This document shows positions 1-11,624 of a DNA stretch of 64,000 nucleotides, one piece after another. Source of the DNA: Phycisphaeraceae bacterium (GTDB taxonomy: Bacteria; Planctomycetota; Phycisphaerae; Phycisphaerales; Zrk34). The stretch is taken from NCBI GenBank assembly GCA_028282805.1, contig JANQHD010000010.1:1-64000 (forward strand), given 5' to 3'. The first letter of the stretch is position 1; each line of letters begins with the position of its first letter. The notes below the pieces were generated by a model, which saw only the letters and a list, made by a program, of their open reading frames with translations, did no database searches and was not told the origin of the DNA. A program made the translations under genes and the position numbers.

Positions 1-117
1 CAAGAGGTTCACCCGGCCCGCCCGCTCGGTCGCATCCTTGCTCATCCCAACAGTGGAGCGCAACAGACACGACCCGTCAAATGGTTTCTACTGAGCAAAG
101 CAAGTTCTAAGAGTAGC

Positions 118-756
118 TTGGCCGACGACGCCAAACAAGCGCTCGCCGAAGCCCGTGAGTCAGGCGATGCCAAGCAATTACAGAAAGTTCTAATCGACAT
201 TGCCGATTGCAAGAGTGATGAGATCAAGGCAGACATGATCGACTACATTAGGCTTTGCCGCGAGATCGCAGAGGTGGCCTTTATTCGTGGCGATATTAAT
301 GAATCAAGATCGCGCATTGACGCCATTTTGCGCGTTAATCCCGACGACATCGACGCAATTAATAGGCTTGGTACGATCTGCCTGTTGCAAGGGGAGCTCA
401 AGCAAGCACAGGTAGAATTCAACCGTGTGCTTACCCTTGCTGGCGATAACAAGCTAAATCAGGCTGTCGCTCTTAGCAATTTAGGTTTGATCAGCATGAC
501 GCGAGGAGAGCTAGAAGAAGCAGAGCGGTTAATCCGCAAGTCTATAGCAATAAATAAACAATACAAACGGCAGGAAGAGGTGACTGTCCAGTACGTCAAT
601 CTGGGGATAATTTATCTCTTGCGTGGAGAATTAGACGAAGCTGAGAAATCTTATCGCAATGCATTGGCTATTGATGAACAATTGGATCGGTATTTAGGTG
701 TAGCCTGTGATTACGGTAATCTTGGAGTCATATACATGAAACGGGGGGGCGCTTGA
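118..756 (+). pseudogene. TPR-repeat protein, 5' part of a frameshifted gene
   Basis: This is the N-terminal part of a tetratricopeptide-repeat protein. Repeats of about 40 residues with the pattern NLGxIYxxRGxLxEAE begin near residue 110, matching TPR_12-type helical repeats used for protein-protein contacts; no signal peptide is visible. The frame ends at a TGA just after a G7 run (743-749). Removing one G lets the protein continue in frame into 770-1366. A TTG at 118 is the only convincing start in this frame, but the frame is open to the window edge. An ATG at 81 would be in frame if one G at 83-84 were absent, so a second shift is possible. The gene is clearly AT-richer than its neighbours, which suggests transfer. 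Specific role unknown. Confidence 0.7.
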
Positions 757-769
757 CGAAGCGGAACGT

Positions 770-1366
770 ATGTACCAGATAGCGTTATCGATTAACAAGC
801 AACTTGATTATCAAAAAGGGGCAGCTGATCAATATGGCAACTTGGGTTTAATATATTGGAAACGCGGTGTGCTTGATAAAGCAGAACAGATGATTCGCAA
901 GTCTATGGAGATCTATGAGCAACTTAGCCACCGAGAAGGCATAGCTACGCAGCATAGTAATCTTGGCTTTGTTTATGAAGCACACGAAAACTATGATTTT
1001 GCGGAAGAAATGTATCGCAAGGCATTAACTATCAACCAAGATCTCGGCAACCAGGAGGGCATGGCTAACCAGTACGGCAGCTTAGGTCAGATATATGGAA
1101 AGCAAGGCAATCTGAAGGAAGCGCAGCAAATGTTACAAGAATCACTTGCGATCCATGAGCAACTTGGTAGCCAAGAAGGAATTGCTTGCGCTAGCGGCAA
1201 TATGGGAATCATAGCAGCGCAGGAAGGAAACCATAATGCCGCACGTAAGTTCTGGACAAAATCACGAGATATATTTACGAAAATCGGAATATCTCATAAA
1301 GCCAAGCAATCTCAATCTTGGCTAGATTCATTGCCTAAAGATGATCCCAACACATCTAACGCGTAA
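770..1366 (+). pseudogene. TPR-repeat protein, 3' part of the same frameshifted gene
   Basis: This continues the TPR array of 118-756 in another frame, with four more repeats of the same register (NLGLIYWKRG, NLGFVYEAHE, SLGQIYGKQG, NMGIIAAQEG) followed by a short C-terminal helix. The repeat interrupted at the junction reads through exactly if one G is removed from the G7 run at 743-749, so the two frames were one protein of about 415 residues. The ATG at 770 is an internal methionine of the repeat, not a likely real start. The break could be a real mutation, a slippage-controlled switch or a sequencing error in a homopolymer. Confidence 0.7.
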
Positions 1367-1401
1367 TAGCGGACCGATCAGAGCGGTCACGCCGGTGCGC
1401 C

Positions 1402-1501
1402 GTGCGCACAGAATGACAATCGGCGATCGCAGCGCGTGAGCGGGGGTGTTTTTGTCGTGCCGTGCGCACGGCGACACTGCGGTGCGCGGTCGCGTGCGCA
1501 C
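1402..1501. repeat. Spacer with three copies of palindrome GTGCGCAC
   Basis: The 288-bp spacer between the TPR gene and dapL holds no credible gene. It is very rich in CpG and GCGC. The 8-bp palindrome GTGCGCAC occurs at 1402-1409, 1462-1469 and 1494-1501, with further partial matches (GGTGCGC) between them. It could be a clustered protein-binding site or a compositional by-product; nothing here decides which. Confidence 0.35.
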
Positions 1502-1654
1502 GCGAGGGGCGCGTTGCGCGCAGGTGGGTCGCACGAACCGCGCGACCCGTGTTTATCGCACGCAATCAAGGGTGGGGCGGCGCGCCGTTTTGAATAGCGC
1601 AGGGTCTGTGCGCGACACGGGCGAGCACCGCTTCAGCGGTGCGGGCCTTAACGC

Positions 1655-2890
1655 TCAAACCCCCACGCCGGTGGTGATGCGCTGCATCGCCTCTTCAACG
1701 TTGGCGCGGCTGTTGAACGCGCTGATGCGGAAGTACCCCTCGCCCGCGGCGCCGAAGCCCGAGCCGGGGGTGCCGACGACGTGGGCCTCGCCGAGCAGCT
1801 TGTCGAAGAAGTCCCACGAGCTGAGCCCGTCGGGCGTTTTGATCCACACGTACGGCGAGTTGACCCCGCCGTACACGGCGTAACCCGCCTCGGTCAGCGC
1901 CTCGCGGATCAGCCGGGCGTTTTCGAGGTAGAACGCGACCAACTCGCCGGTCTGTTGCCGGCCCTCGTCGGTGTACACCGCCGCGGCGCCGCGTTGGATG
2001 ATGTACGACACACCGTTGAACTTCGTCGACTGACGACGGTTCCACAGGCCGTGCAGCGACACGCCCGTGCCGTTGGCCGCTTTGCGGCTTAGCGACCTGG
2101 GCACGACCGTCAACGCGCAGCGCGTGCCGGTGAACCCGGCGTTCTTGCTGAAACTGCGGAACTCGATCGCGCAGTCGCGTGCGCCGTCGACCTCGTAGAT
2201 CGAGTGTGGGATGTCGGGGTCGGTGATGAAGGCTTCGTAAGCCGCGTCGTACAGAATGATCGAGTCGTGCTGCTTGGCATAAGCGACCCACTGGGCGAGG
2301 TATTCGGCCGTGGCGACCGCGCCGGTGGGGTTGTTGGGGTAGCACAGGTAGATCAAATCCACCTTCTGCTCGGGCAGGGGCGCAACAAAATCGTTGTCGG
2401 CGGTGACGGGCAGGTAGACCAGGCCCGCGAACTCGCCGGCGTCGTTGGCGGCGCCGGTGTGGCCGGCCATGACGTTGGTGTCGACGTAGACGGGGTACAC
2501 CGGGTCGGTGACGGCGATGGTGTTGTCGGGGCCGAAGATGTCGAGGATGTTGCCGGTGTCGCACTTCGAGCCGTCGGAGATGAAGACCTCATCGGCGGCG
2601 ATGTCGCAGCCGCGCGCGGCGTAGTCGTGTGCGGCGATGGCCTCGCGCAAGAAGGCGTAGCCCTGCTCGGGGCCGTAGCCTTTGAAGGTGGCGCGGTCGC
2701 CCATCTCGTCGATGGCGTCGTGCATGGCCTTGCGGCAGGCGGCGGGCAGCGGCTCGGTGACGTCGCCGATGCCGAGCTTGATGACCTTCGCGGCGGGGTT
2801 GGCTTCGCTGAAGGCGCTCACCCGCCGGGCGATCTCGGGGAAGAGGTAGCCGGCCTTGAGCTTGAGGAAGTTTTCGTTGACCTGCGTCAT
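1655..2890 (-). CDS. dapL: LL-diaminopimelate aminotransferase
   Basis: PLP-dependent fold-type I aminotransferase that converts tetrahydrodipicolinate directly to LL-diaminopimelate for lysine and peptidoglycan synthesis in the cytoplasm. At 411 aa it has the usual DapL length. The N-terminus ([20 protein letters not shown]) and the [12 protein letters not shown] segment are typical of the family. The PLP lysine lies in [12 protein letters not shown], and the YPNNPTG and LYDAAYEAF motifs bind the cofactor. The DapL route is common in planctomycetes, chlamydiae and cyanobacteria. It diverges from the DJ-1 gene at 2975, so both probably use promoters in the 85-bp gap. Confidence 0.95.
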   Translation of the reverse strand: MTQVNENFLKLKAGYLFPEIARRVSAFSEANPAAKVIKLGIGDVTEPLPAACRKAMHDAIDEMGDRATFKGYGPEQGYAFLREAIAAHDYAARGCDIAADEVFISDGSKCDTGNILDIFGPDNTIAVTDPVYPVYVDTNVMAGHTGAANDAGEFAGLVYLPVTADNDFVAPLPEQKVDLIYLCYPNNPTGAVATAEYLAQWVAYAKQHDSIILYDAAYEAFITDPDIPHSIYEVDGARDCAIEFRSFSKNAGFTGTRCALTVVPRSLSRKAANGTGVSLHGLWNRRQSTKFNGVSYIIQRGAAAVYTDEGRQQTGELVAFYLENARLIREALTEAGYAVYGGVNSPYVWIKTPDGLSSWDFFDKLLGEAHVVGTPGSGFGAAGEGYFRISAFNSRANVEEAMQRITTGVGV

Positions 2891-2974
2891 GGTTTTTATT
2901 CCGGGGGCGGTTTGGTTTCGGGTCGCTTATGATAGGGCCAAACTTCAACCATTCCACCCGAGCGGAGGCGAGCG

Positions 2975-3544
2975 ATGGCTAGTAGACGGATTCTGATGAT
3001 CGTGGGCGACTTCGTCGAAGACTACGAGGCCATGGTGCCCTTCCAGGCGTTGCAGGTGGTGGGCCACACCGTCGACGCGGTCTGCCCCGACAAGTCGGCC
3101 GGCCAGAGCGTCCGCACCGCGGTGCACGACTTCGAGGGCGACCAGACGTACAGCGAAAAACCCGGCCACAACTTTGCGCTGAACGCGACGTTCGCCGAGG
3201 TCGACCCGGCCAGCTACGACGCGCTGGTGGTGCCGGGCGGCCGTGCGCCGGAGTACCTGCGGCTGGACCAGCGCGTGCTTGACCTCGTGCGACACTTCGT
3301 GGAAGCCGACAAACCGATCGCGGCGATCTGCCACGGGTTGCAACTGCTGGCGACCGCCGGTGCGCTCGCCGGCCGATCGGCGACGGCGTACCCGGCGTGC
3401 GGGCCCGAGGTCGATGCGTGCGGCGGCGCCTACGTCGAGGTGCCGATCGACTCGGTGCACGTCGACGGCAACCTGGTCACCGCCCCGGCCTGGCCGGCGC
3501 ACCCGGCGTGGTTGAAGGCGTTTTGCGAGGTGCTGGGCGCGTGA
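2975..3544 (+). CDS. DJ-1/PfpI family protein
   Basis: A 189-aa single-domain protein of the DJ-1/ThiJ/PfpI superfamily. The nucleophile elbow is AAICHG with Cys119-His120, and an acidic residue near the N-terminus (Glu15 in FVEDYE) matches the position that activates the cysteine. The [11 protein letters not shown] segment is typical of PfpI-like members described as proteases, glyoxalases or deglycases; which activity applies cannot be read here. ATG at 2975 follows a GGAG-containing site. Its stop overlaps the GTG start of the methyltransferase, so the two are co-translated. Confidence 0.85.
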   Translation: MASRRILMIVGDFVEDYEAMVPFQALQVVGHTVDAVCPDKSAGQSVRTAVHDFEGDQTYSEKPGHNFALNATFAEVDPASYDALVVPGGRAPEYLRLDQRVLDLVRHFVEADKPIAAICHGLQLLATAGALAGRSATAYPACGPEVDACGGAYVEVPIDSVHVDGNLVTAPAWPAHPAWLKAFCEVLGA

Positions 3545-4467
3545 ACGACCCCGGCATGCGCGCGTTGATCGAGCGCCGGCTGCCGTTGTACGCCGAGCGC
3601 GACGCGGTAAGGCTGTCGCACCACGAGGCGGTGCGCGAGCTGACGGTCGACGATTACGGGGGGTGGGTGCTGTTGACGGATTACGGGGGGCATGGGCGCG
3701 ATGAACTCGCCCGCGTCGCTGAAGCGACGCTCGCCGGCTTGCGCGAGGCGGGCCGCCCGGCGCGGGGGGCGGTGTGCAAAGCCCGGCCCGACGACCTTTC
3801 GAAGCACGCGCAAGACTCACACGTCGAGCTGTTGGCCGGCGGCATGCCGCCCGAGCGTTTCGCGATCACGGAGCGCGGCGTGCGGTTCGAGGTTTCGCTC
3901 ACCGACGCGGGTTTTGGCACGGGCCTGTTTTTAGACATGGCCGAGGGCCGGCGATGGGTGCGCGACCATGCGCAGGGCAAAACGGTGTTGAACCTGTTCA
4001 GCTACACCGGCGCGTTCAGCGTGGCTGCGGCGTTGGGCGGCGCGGCGCGCGTGATCGAGGTCGACACCACGAAGAAGTGGCTCACCTGGGCGCAGCGCAA
4101 CCAGCAGCTCAACGGCGTCGACGCCGTGCGCCAACGCCGTAACGACGCGGTCAGTTTTTTGCAACGGCAAGACACGGCGAGCTTTGATTTGATCATCAGC
4201 GACCCGCCGAGCTTTGCGAACCCGAAAAAGGGCAAGCGGTTTACGATCGAAGAGGGGTACCGGTTGATGACGCCGCATCTGGCACGGGTCTTGCGAAATG
4301 GCGGGTGGGCGTTGGCGTGTTGCAACCACGCCCAGACCGACCGCAGGGTTTTTCGCCGATGGCTGCCGCGGGCCCTGACCGTGGTGGATTGGATCGAGCC
4401 ACCGACGGACTACCCGGGGGCGGATTATATGAAGGTGGCGGCCTTGCACAAACCGCCTAAGGATTAA
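3541..4467 (+). CDS. Class I SAM-dependent methyltransferase, RlmI/RlmK type
   Basis: A 308-aa methyltransferase resembling the RlmI and RlmK (C-terminal half of RlmKL) 23S rRNA enzymes. The SAM-binding motif I is [14 protein letters not shown], followed by an acidic strand ([11 protein letters not shown]) and the catalytic-type motif DPPSF in [17 protein letters not shown]. The PUA RNA-binding domain of RlmI is absent, so the target (probably rRNA) is inferred. The frame is open further upstream, but the GTG at 3541, overlapping the DJ-1 stop as GTGA, gives a start consistent with translational coupling and family length. Confidence 0.8.
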   Translation: MNDPGMRALIERRLPLYAERDAVRLSHHEAVRELTVDDYGGWVLLTDYGGHGRDELARVAEATLAGLREAGRPARGAVCKARPDDLSKHAQDSHVELLAGGMPPERFAITERGVRFEVSLTDAGFGTGLFLDMAEGRRWVRDHAQGKTVLNLFSYTGAFSVAAALGGAARVIEVDTTKKWLTWAQRNQQLNGVDAVRQRRNDAVSFLQRQDTASFDLIISDPPSFANPKKGKRFTIEEGYRLMTPHLARVLRNGGWALACCNHAQTDRRVFRRWLPRALTVVDWIEPPTDYPGADYMKVAALHKPPKD

Positions 4468-4493
4468 GCATTTGCCGCACCAAAACGGCAGAT

Positions 4494-4510
4494 TGCACGG
4501 TTTTTGTGCA
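4494..4510. promoter_or_regulatory. NtrC-like palindrome upstream of amtB
   Basis: TGCAC, seven bases, GTGCA. This has the spacing of the enterobacterial NtrC site (TGCACC-N5-GGTGCA), lacking only the innermost C and G. It lies about 170 bp before the amtB start, a normal enhancer distance, in the only spacer upstream of a nitrogen-assimilation operon. A second inverted repeat (TGCCG/CGGCA, 4473-4490) sits just before it. I found no good sigma-54 -24/-12 element downstream, which weakens the case. Confidence 0.4.
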
Positions 4511-4679
4511 CTCGCGTTCATGCCGAGATTTGACCTAAACACCTTCCCGTGCGTGTTTTAGAAACCGCTTGCGGTTCGGCATCCCATTTGTGACAGCAAG
4601 GCCGGCGTTCTTCTCATCAACAGGGAACTTGCGCCCATCGCGATCAGGTTTGAAGACCGACAACCAAAGGAGACGCGTG

Positions 4680-6038
4680 ATGACCAGACGCTTGACGTTT
4701 GGCCTGGCAGCGGTCGTGCTGTTGGGCCTGGCGGGGCTGACCCTCGCCAACGAAGACCCCACCGCGCCACCGGCCGAGACCGGGCAGGCCGCGCTCGAGG
4801 CGGCCGCCGCGCCGACGATCGACACCGGCACCACCGCGTGGATGCTGACCAGCACCGCGCTGGTGCTGCTGATGGTGCCGGGGCTGGCGATGTTCTACGG
4901 CGGGCTCGTGCGGACCAAGAACGTGCTCGGCACGATGATGCACTGCTTCGCCGCCATGGCGATCATCGGCGTGATCTGGATGATCTGCGGCTACGCCATG
5001 ACGTTCGGCTCAACGATCAAGGGCATCATCGGCTGGGACACCGCCAAGCTCTTCCTGCAAGGCTCGGACGGCGACTACTACTACCTCGACGAGGCGAAAA
5101 CGACCGCGATCCCCGAGCTGGTGTTCGCGATGTTCCAGGGCAAGTTCGCCATCATCACGCCCGCGCTGATCGCCGGCGCGTTCGCCGAGCGCGTGCGCTT
5201 CCGCGGCTACTGCGTGTTCATCGCGCTGTGGTCGCTGCTGGTCTACAACCCGCTGGCGCACATCGTGTGGGGCGGCGGCTACCTGACCGGCGAGGCGATC
5301 GACTTCGCCGGCGGCACGGTCATCCACATCTCGGCCGGCGTGTCGGGCCTGGTCGCGGCGATCTACCTCGGGGCGCGACGCGGCTACCCGGCGGTCGCCA
5401 TGCACCCCAGCAACCTCGTGATGACCATGATGGGCGCGGGCCTGCTTTGGGTCGGCTGGTTCGGGTTCAACGCCGGCTCGTCGGTGGCCAGCGGCATGCA
5501 GACGGCGCAGGCGTTGACCGTCACGCAGATCGCCGCCGCCGCCGGCGCGGTGACCTGGATGGTCATCGAGGGCATCCGGTACGGCAAAGCCTCGGCGCTG
5601 GGCATGGTCTCCGGCATCCTCGCGGGCCTCGTGGCGATCACCCCCGCCGCCGGCGACGTGGTGCCGTGGGGCGCGCTGGTGCTCGGGGCGCTGGCGAGCG
5701 TGTTCTGCTTCCTCGCGATCGCGCTGAAAAACAAGCTCGGTTACGACGACACGCTCGACGTGTTCGGCATCCACGGCGTGGCGGGCATCATCGGCGCGAT
5801 CATGCTGGTGTTCTTCCTCCGCCCCGACGACGGGGAGCCGCGCAGCTGGGCCGACCAGATCTGGCCGCAGTTCGAGGGTGTGCTGGTCAGCTGCGGCATC
5901 GCGGTCGTGGTGACGCTGGTCCTCGTGGTGTTGATCGACAAGACGCTCGGCCTGAAGCTGCACGACGACGGCGAGATGGCGGGCCTCGACCACCAACTGC
6001 ACGGCGAGCACGGCTACGGCCTGCTGAACCCGGAATAA
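4680..6038 (+). CDS. amtB: Ammonium transporter
   Basis: A 452-aa Amt/Mep/Rh channel that carries ammonium across the inner membrane. A cleavable signal peptide (residues 1-23, ending near LTLANE) precedes 11 predicted membrane segments. Family landmarks are visible: MFYGGLVRTKNVL, GAFAERVRF, YNPLAHIVWGGG with the first pore histidine, and DVFGIHGVAGIIG with the second. ATG 4680 was chosen because AAAGGAG (4666-4672) lies 7 bases before it and the signal peptide starts there. The P-II gene follows 42 bp downstream, the classic amtB-glnK arrangement in which P-II blocks the channel. Confidence 0.95.
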   Translation: MTRRLTFGLAAVVLLGLAGLTLANEDPTAPPAETGQAALEAAAAPTIDTGTTAWMLTSTALVLLMVPGLAMFYGGLVRTKNVLGTMMHCFAAMAIIGVIWMICGYAMTFGSTIKGIIGWDTAKLFLQGSDGDYYYLDEAKTTAIPELVFAMFQGKFAIITPALIAGAFAERVRFRGYCVFIALWSLLVYNPLAHIVWGGGYLTGEAIDFAGGTVIHISAGVSGLVAAIYLGARRGYPAVAMHPSNLVMTMMGAGLLWVGWFGFNAGSSVASGMQTAQALTVTQIAAAAGAVTWMVIEGIRYGKASALGMVSGILAGLVAITPAAGDVVPWGALVLGALASVFCFLAIALKNKLGYDDTLDVFGIHGVAGIIGAIMLVFFLRPDDGEPRSWADQIWPQFEGVLVSCGIAVVVTLVLVVLIDKTLGLKLHDDGEMAGLDHQLHGEHGYGLLNPE

Positions 6039-6080
6039 ACCAAACGCATCGCGCGACCCAGCGCGAAGGAGATACACACC

Positions 6081-6422
6081 ATGAAACTGGTGACCGCAAT
6101 CATTCAGCCCGACAAGCTCGACGCCGTGCGCGAGGCGCTGGTCAAGGCCGAGATCTACCGCATCACCGTCAGCCGCTGCGCCGGGCGCGGGCGGGCCGAG
6201 GACCTCGAGCTCTACCGCGGCCAGAAGGTCGCGCCGCACCTGCTGCCGAAGACCCGCATCGACATCGCGTGCAACGAGGAGTTCGTGGACGTGGCCGTTA
6301 ACGCCATCCTCAACGCCGCCCGCCACGGCCACGGCGAGGTCGGCGACGGCAAGATCTTCGTGACCAGCCTCGACAAGTGCATCCGCATCCGCACCGGCGA
6401 GGAAGGCGGCGACGCGATCTGA
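6081..6422 (+). CDS. glnK: P-II family nitrogen regulator with atypical T-loop
   Basis: A 113-aa P-II signalling protein. The C-terminal RIRTGEEGGDAI and the GDGKIFV strand are typical, as is the start (KLVTAIIQPDKLDAVREAL). The T-loop is not: where E. coli GlnB has a GRQKGHTELYRGAEY-type loop, this protein is one residue shorter, lacks the Gln39-Lys-Gly ATP/2-oxoglutarate segment, and has Val50 in place of the uridylylated Tyr51. It should therefore not be uridylylated there, and effector binding may differ. Linked to amtB, so control of the ammonium channel is the likely role. AAGGAGA lies 9 bases before the ATG. Confidence 0.9.
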   Translation: MKLVTAIIQPDKLDAVREALVKAEIYRITVSRCAGRGRAEDLELYRGQKVAPHLLPKTRIDIACNEEFVDVAVNAILNAARHGHGEVGDGKIFVTSLDKCIRIRTGEEGGDAI

Positions 6423-6489
6423 GCACGCCATAACCGTTGCACAAGTTCGTCGGCCGGGCGCCGATGAAATAGAACCCCGGGTCGGGGTC

Positions 6490-6527
6490 GCCCGTCGTAG
6501 GCTCAGCCTGCGGCGGGCACTGTTTTT
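6490..6527 (+). terminator. Rho-independent terminator of amtB-glnK
   Basis: Arms of 14 bases (6490-6503 and 6505-6518) pair fully if two G-U pairs are allowed, around a one-base centre, followed by ACTGTTTTT. It lies 68 bp after the P-II stop and ends the nitrogen operon. Confidence 0.6.
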
Positions 6528-6556
6528 AAGGGAGTTCGAGGGCATTGTATTTAGCG

Positions 6557-6591
6557 ACGGGCCTTCGGCCCGTTCTCGCCGCGAAGCGGCG
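6557..6591. other. Two adjacent GC hairpins after leuS
   Basis: ACGGGCC-TTC-GGCCCGT (6557-6573) and CGCCGC-GAA-GCGGCG (6577-6591) lie downstream of the leuS stop, at the meeting point with the amtB operon. No T-run follows on the minus strand, so they may be mRNA 3'-end stabilisers or a short palindromic repeat rather than a strong terminator. Confidence 0.4.
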
Positions 6592-6620
6592 ACCTCAAAA
6601 CACCAGCCCCGCCGGTACGA

Positions 6621-9497
<2,877 letters not shown>

Positions 9498-9562
9498 GGT
9501 GGGCAGATTGTATGCGGTCGGGGCGGTCTGACCAACGGGCGAATCGCGGGTAAAATGCGGTC

Positions 9563-10066
9563 ATGAAAAAGACCTCGGACCTGGAAACAGCGGTCAAACG
9601 GATCGGCGGCTACCTGCACAAGGTGGTGCCGGTGCTCGACGACGCGGGCAAGGTCATCAACTACGCCGTGCAACCGTTGATGGTGGAGTTCAAGGCGCGC
9701 GACGCGGCGCAGGTGGTGATCGGTTCGTCGATCCTGGCGGTGCCGGTGGCGTTCACGGCCGAGGCGTGGGAGGTGGCCGAGCAGCTGCCGCAGGCGAACA
9801 TCGCGATGCTGGCGGGTTTGTCGCTGGTGTTCATCGGGGTGTTCGTGTTCTTCAACTTCTACCGCAAGGTGCTGCGGGGCCACGTGTTCGATTTCATCAA
9901 GCGCGTGTTCGCGACGTACCTGATCAGCGCCGCGGTGGTGGCGGTGTTGCTGACGATCATCCAGAAAGCGCCGTGGCAGACCGACTGGCTGCTGGCGGTG
10001 GACCGGGTGGTGGTCGTCGCGTTTCCCGCATCGATGAGCGCCTCGCTGGCAGATTCGATCAAGTAG
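9563..10066 (+). CDS. Small integral membrane protein (DUF2391-like)
   Basis: A 167-aa protein with a soluble N-terminal third (residues 1-48) and four predicted membrane segments from residue 50 onward. The layout, with VVIGSSILAVPVAFTAEAWEV, a helical pair, then RVFATYLISAAVVAVLL and a final WQTDWLLAVDRVVVVAFPAS, resembles the DUF2391 family of putative integral membrane proteins; this match is from memory and tentative. It diverges from leuS across 65 bp. No function can be assigned. Confidence 0.65.
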   Translation: MKKTSDLETAVKRIGGYLHKVVPVLDDAGKVINYAVQPLMVEFKARDAAQVVIGSSILAVPVAFTAEAWEVAEQLPQANIAMLAGLSLVFIGVFVFFNFYRKVLRGHVFDFIKRVFATYLISAAVVAVLLTIIQKAPWQTDWLLAVDRVVVVAFPASMSASLADSIK

Positions 10067-10103
10067 CGGCGTCTGTACGCTGACCCATAACCAGGAGGCA
10101 CCG

Positions 10104-11525
10104 ATGACACGCTTTTTAACCTGCCTGATGTCGCTGGCCCTGTTGGCCTGCACCGCGCACGCGGCGGAGCGGCCGAACCTGATCTTCATCATCGTCGACG
10201 ACATGGGCTACGCCGACGCCGGCTGCTACGGCTCGACCGCGATCGCCACGCCGAACCTCGACGCGATGGCCAAGCGCGGCATGCGGTTCACCGACGCCTA
10301 CTCCGGCTGCACGGTCTGCGCCCCGGCGCGCAGCACGCTGATGTCCGGCATGCACATGGGCAAGACCCCCCTGCGCGGCAACACCGGCGGCATCCCCCTG
10401 CCCGCCGAGACCGTCACCACCGCCGAGGTGCTCAAGCAAGCCGGCTACGCCACCGGTGGGTTCGGCAAGTGGGGCCTGGGCGACCTCGACACCGAGGGTG
10501 CGGCCGAGAAGCAGGGCTTCGATAAGTTCTACGGCTACTACCACCAGATCCACGCCCACCGGTTCTACCCCGACTACGTGATCGACACGGGTAAGAAAGT
10601 GGCGCTGCCCGGCAACAAGGATTTTTACAAGCACAACAAGCACGCCGGCGGCCAGCCCGACGAAGACCACGGCCACAAGCGGCAGTACACGCACGACCTG
10701 GTCAAGCGGGAGATGTTCGACTGGATCCGCGCGCACAAGGATCGGCCGTTCTTCTGTTACGCGCCGTGGACCCCGCCGCACGCCGAGTACCGCCTGCCGG
10801 CCAGCGACCCGGCGTGGCAGATGTACGCCGACAAGCCGTGGAGCATCAACGCCAGGGTTCACGCGGCGTTCGTCAGCCAGGTCGACCGCCACGTCGGCGA
10901 GCTGTACGCGCTGCTCGACGAGTTGGGCATCGCGGAGAACACGGTCGTGATGTTCTGCTCGGACAACGGCGCGTCGAACCGGTTCGAGGGCGAGCTGGAT
11001 TCCAGCGGTGTGTTCAAGGGGCGCAAGCGGGCGATGTACGAGGGCGGGCTGCGCGTGCCGTGGATCGTGACCTGGCCGGGCAAAGTCGAGGCGGGCGCGG
11101 TCAGCGACCTGCCGATCTACTTCCCCGACGTGATGCCCACGCTTGCGGCGATGGCCGGCGGCTCGGCGCACGTGCCGGGTGGCATCGACGGCATCGACTT
11201 CGGCCCCGAGCTGGTCGGCCAGACGATGACCGGCCAGCGCGAGCGCGCGCTGTACTGGGAATGGCCCGCTTACGACTGGGGCAAGCGCAAGTACACCGGC
11301 GAGATGATGCAGGGCCTGCGGCGCGGCAAGTGGAAGATCGCACGCCACAGCAACAGCGACCCGTGGGAGTTGTACGACCTGTCGCAGGACCTCGGCGAGA
11401 ACAACAACCTCGCGGCCAAGCACCCGCAACTGGTCAAGGAACTCGACGCGCTGACAAAAAGCATGCGGACCGAGATGCCCCCGCAGCGCGAGCCGGAGAT
11501 GCCCAAGGGCAAGCGGTTTCGGTGA
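10104..11525 (+). CDS. Secreted arylsulfatase-type sulfatase
   Basis: A 473-aa type I sulfatase that would hydrolyse sulfate esters, probably of marine polysaccharides, outside the cytoplasm. Signal peptide at residues 1-20 (ending CTAHA). The formylglycine motif is C72-A-P-A-R76 (CTVCAPARSTLMSG), so a formylglycine-generating enzyme is needed for activity. The metal site begins at VDDMGYADAGCYG, and GGFGKWGLGD is the conserved lysine segment. A strong AGGAGG precedes ATG 10104. It follows the small membrane protein by 37 bp and may be co-transcribed with it. Confidence 0.92.
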   Translation: MTRFLTCLMSLALLACTAHAAERPNLIFIIVDDMGYADAGCYGSTAIATPNLDAMAKRGMRFTDAYSGCTVCAPARSTLMSGMHMGKTPLRGNTGGIPLPAETVTTAEVLKQAGYATGGFGKWGLGDLDTEGAAEKQGFDKFYGYYHQIHAHRFYPDYVIDTGKKVALPGNKDFYKHNKHAGGQPDEDHGHKRQYTHDLVKREMFDWIRAHKDRPFFCYAPWTPPHAEYRLPASDPAWQMYADKPWSINARVHAAFVSQVDRHVGELYALLDELGIAENTVVMFCSDNGASNRFEGELDSSGVFKGRKRAMYEGGLRVPWIVTWPGKVEAGAVSDLPIYFPDVMPTLAAMAGGSAHVPGGIDGIDFGPELVGQTMTGQRERALYWEWPAYDWGKRKYTGEMMQGLRRGKWKIARHSNSDPWELYDLSQDLGENNNLAAKHPQLVKELDALTKSMRTEMPPQREPEMPKGKRFR

Positions 11526-11536
11526 ATTGGTCAACG

Positions 11537-11619
11537 GGTCAATCAGATTGTATTCGGTCAACCCGGCCCGCTGAAGCGGGCCTCGCCGTTTGACTGACTG
11601 ACCGATCGACCGATTGACT
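11537..11619. repeat. Intergenic palindromic repeat, copy 1 (family shared with 20290)
   Basis: This element fills the gap between the sulfatase and folC. It has a central hairpin (GGCCCGC-TGAA-GCGGGCC) and outer arms made of GTCAATC-like words in inverted orientation. It matches 20290-20364 over almost its whole length with a few substitutions. Both copies lie downstream of a plus-strand gene and before a minus-strand gene. It may act as a terminator or a mobile palindrome. Confidence 0.65.
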
Positions 11620-11624
11620 GCGAC

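Noticed and set aside
4511-4679. Sigma-54 promoter for amtB
   Set aside because: No GG-N10-GC pair in a suitable context was found.
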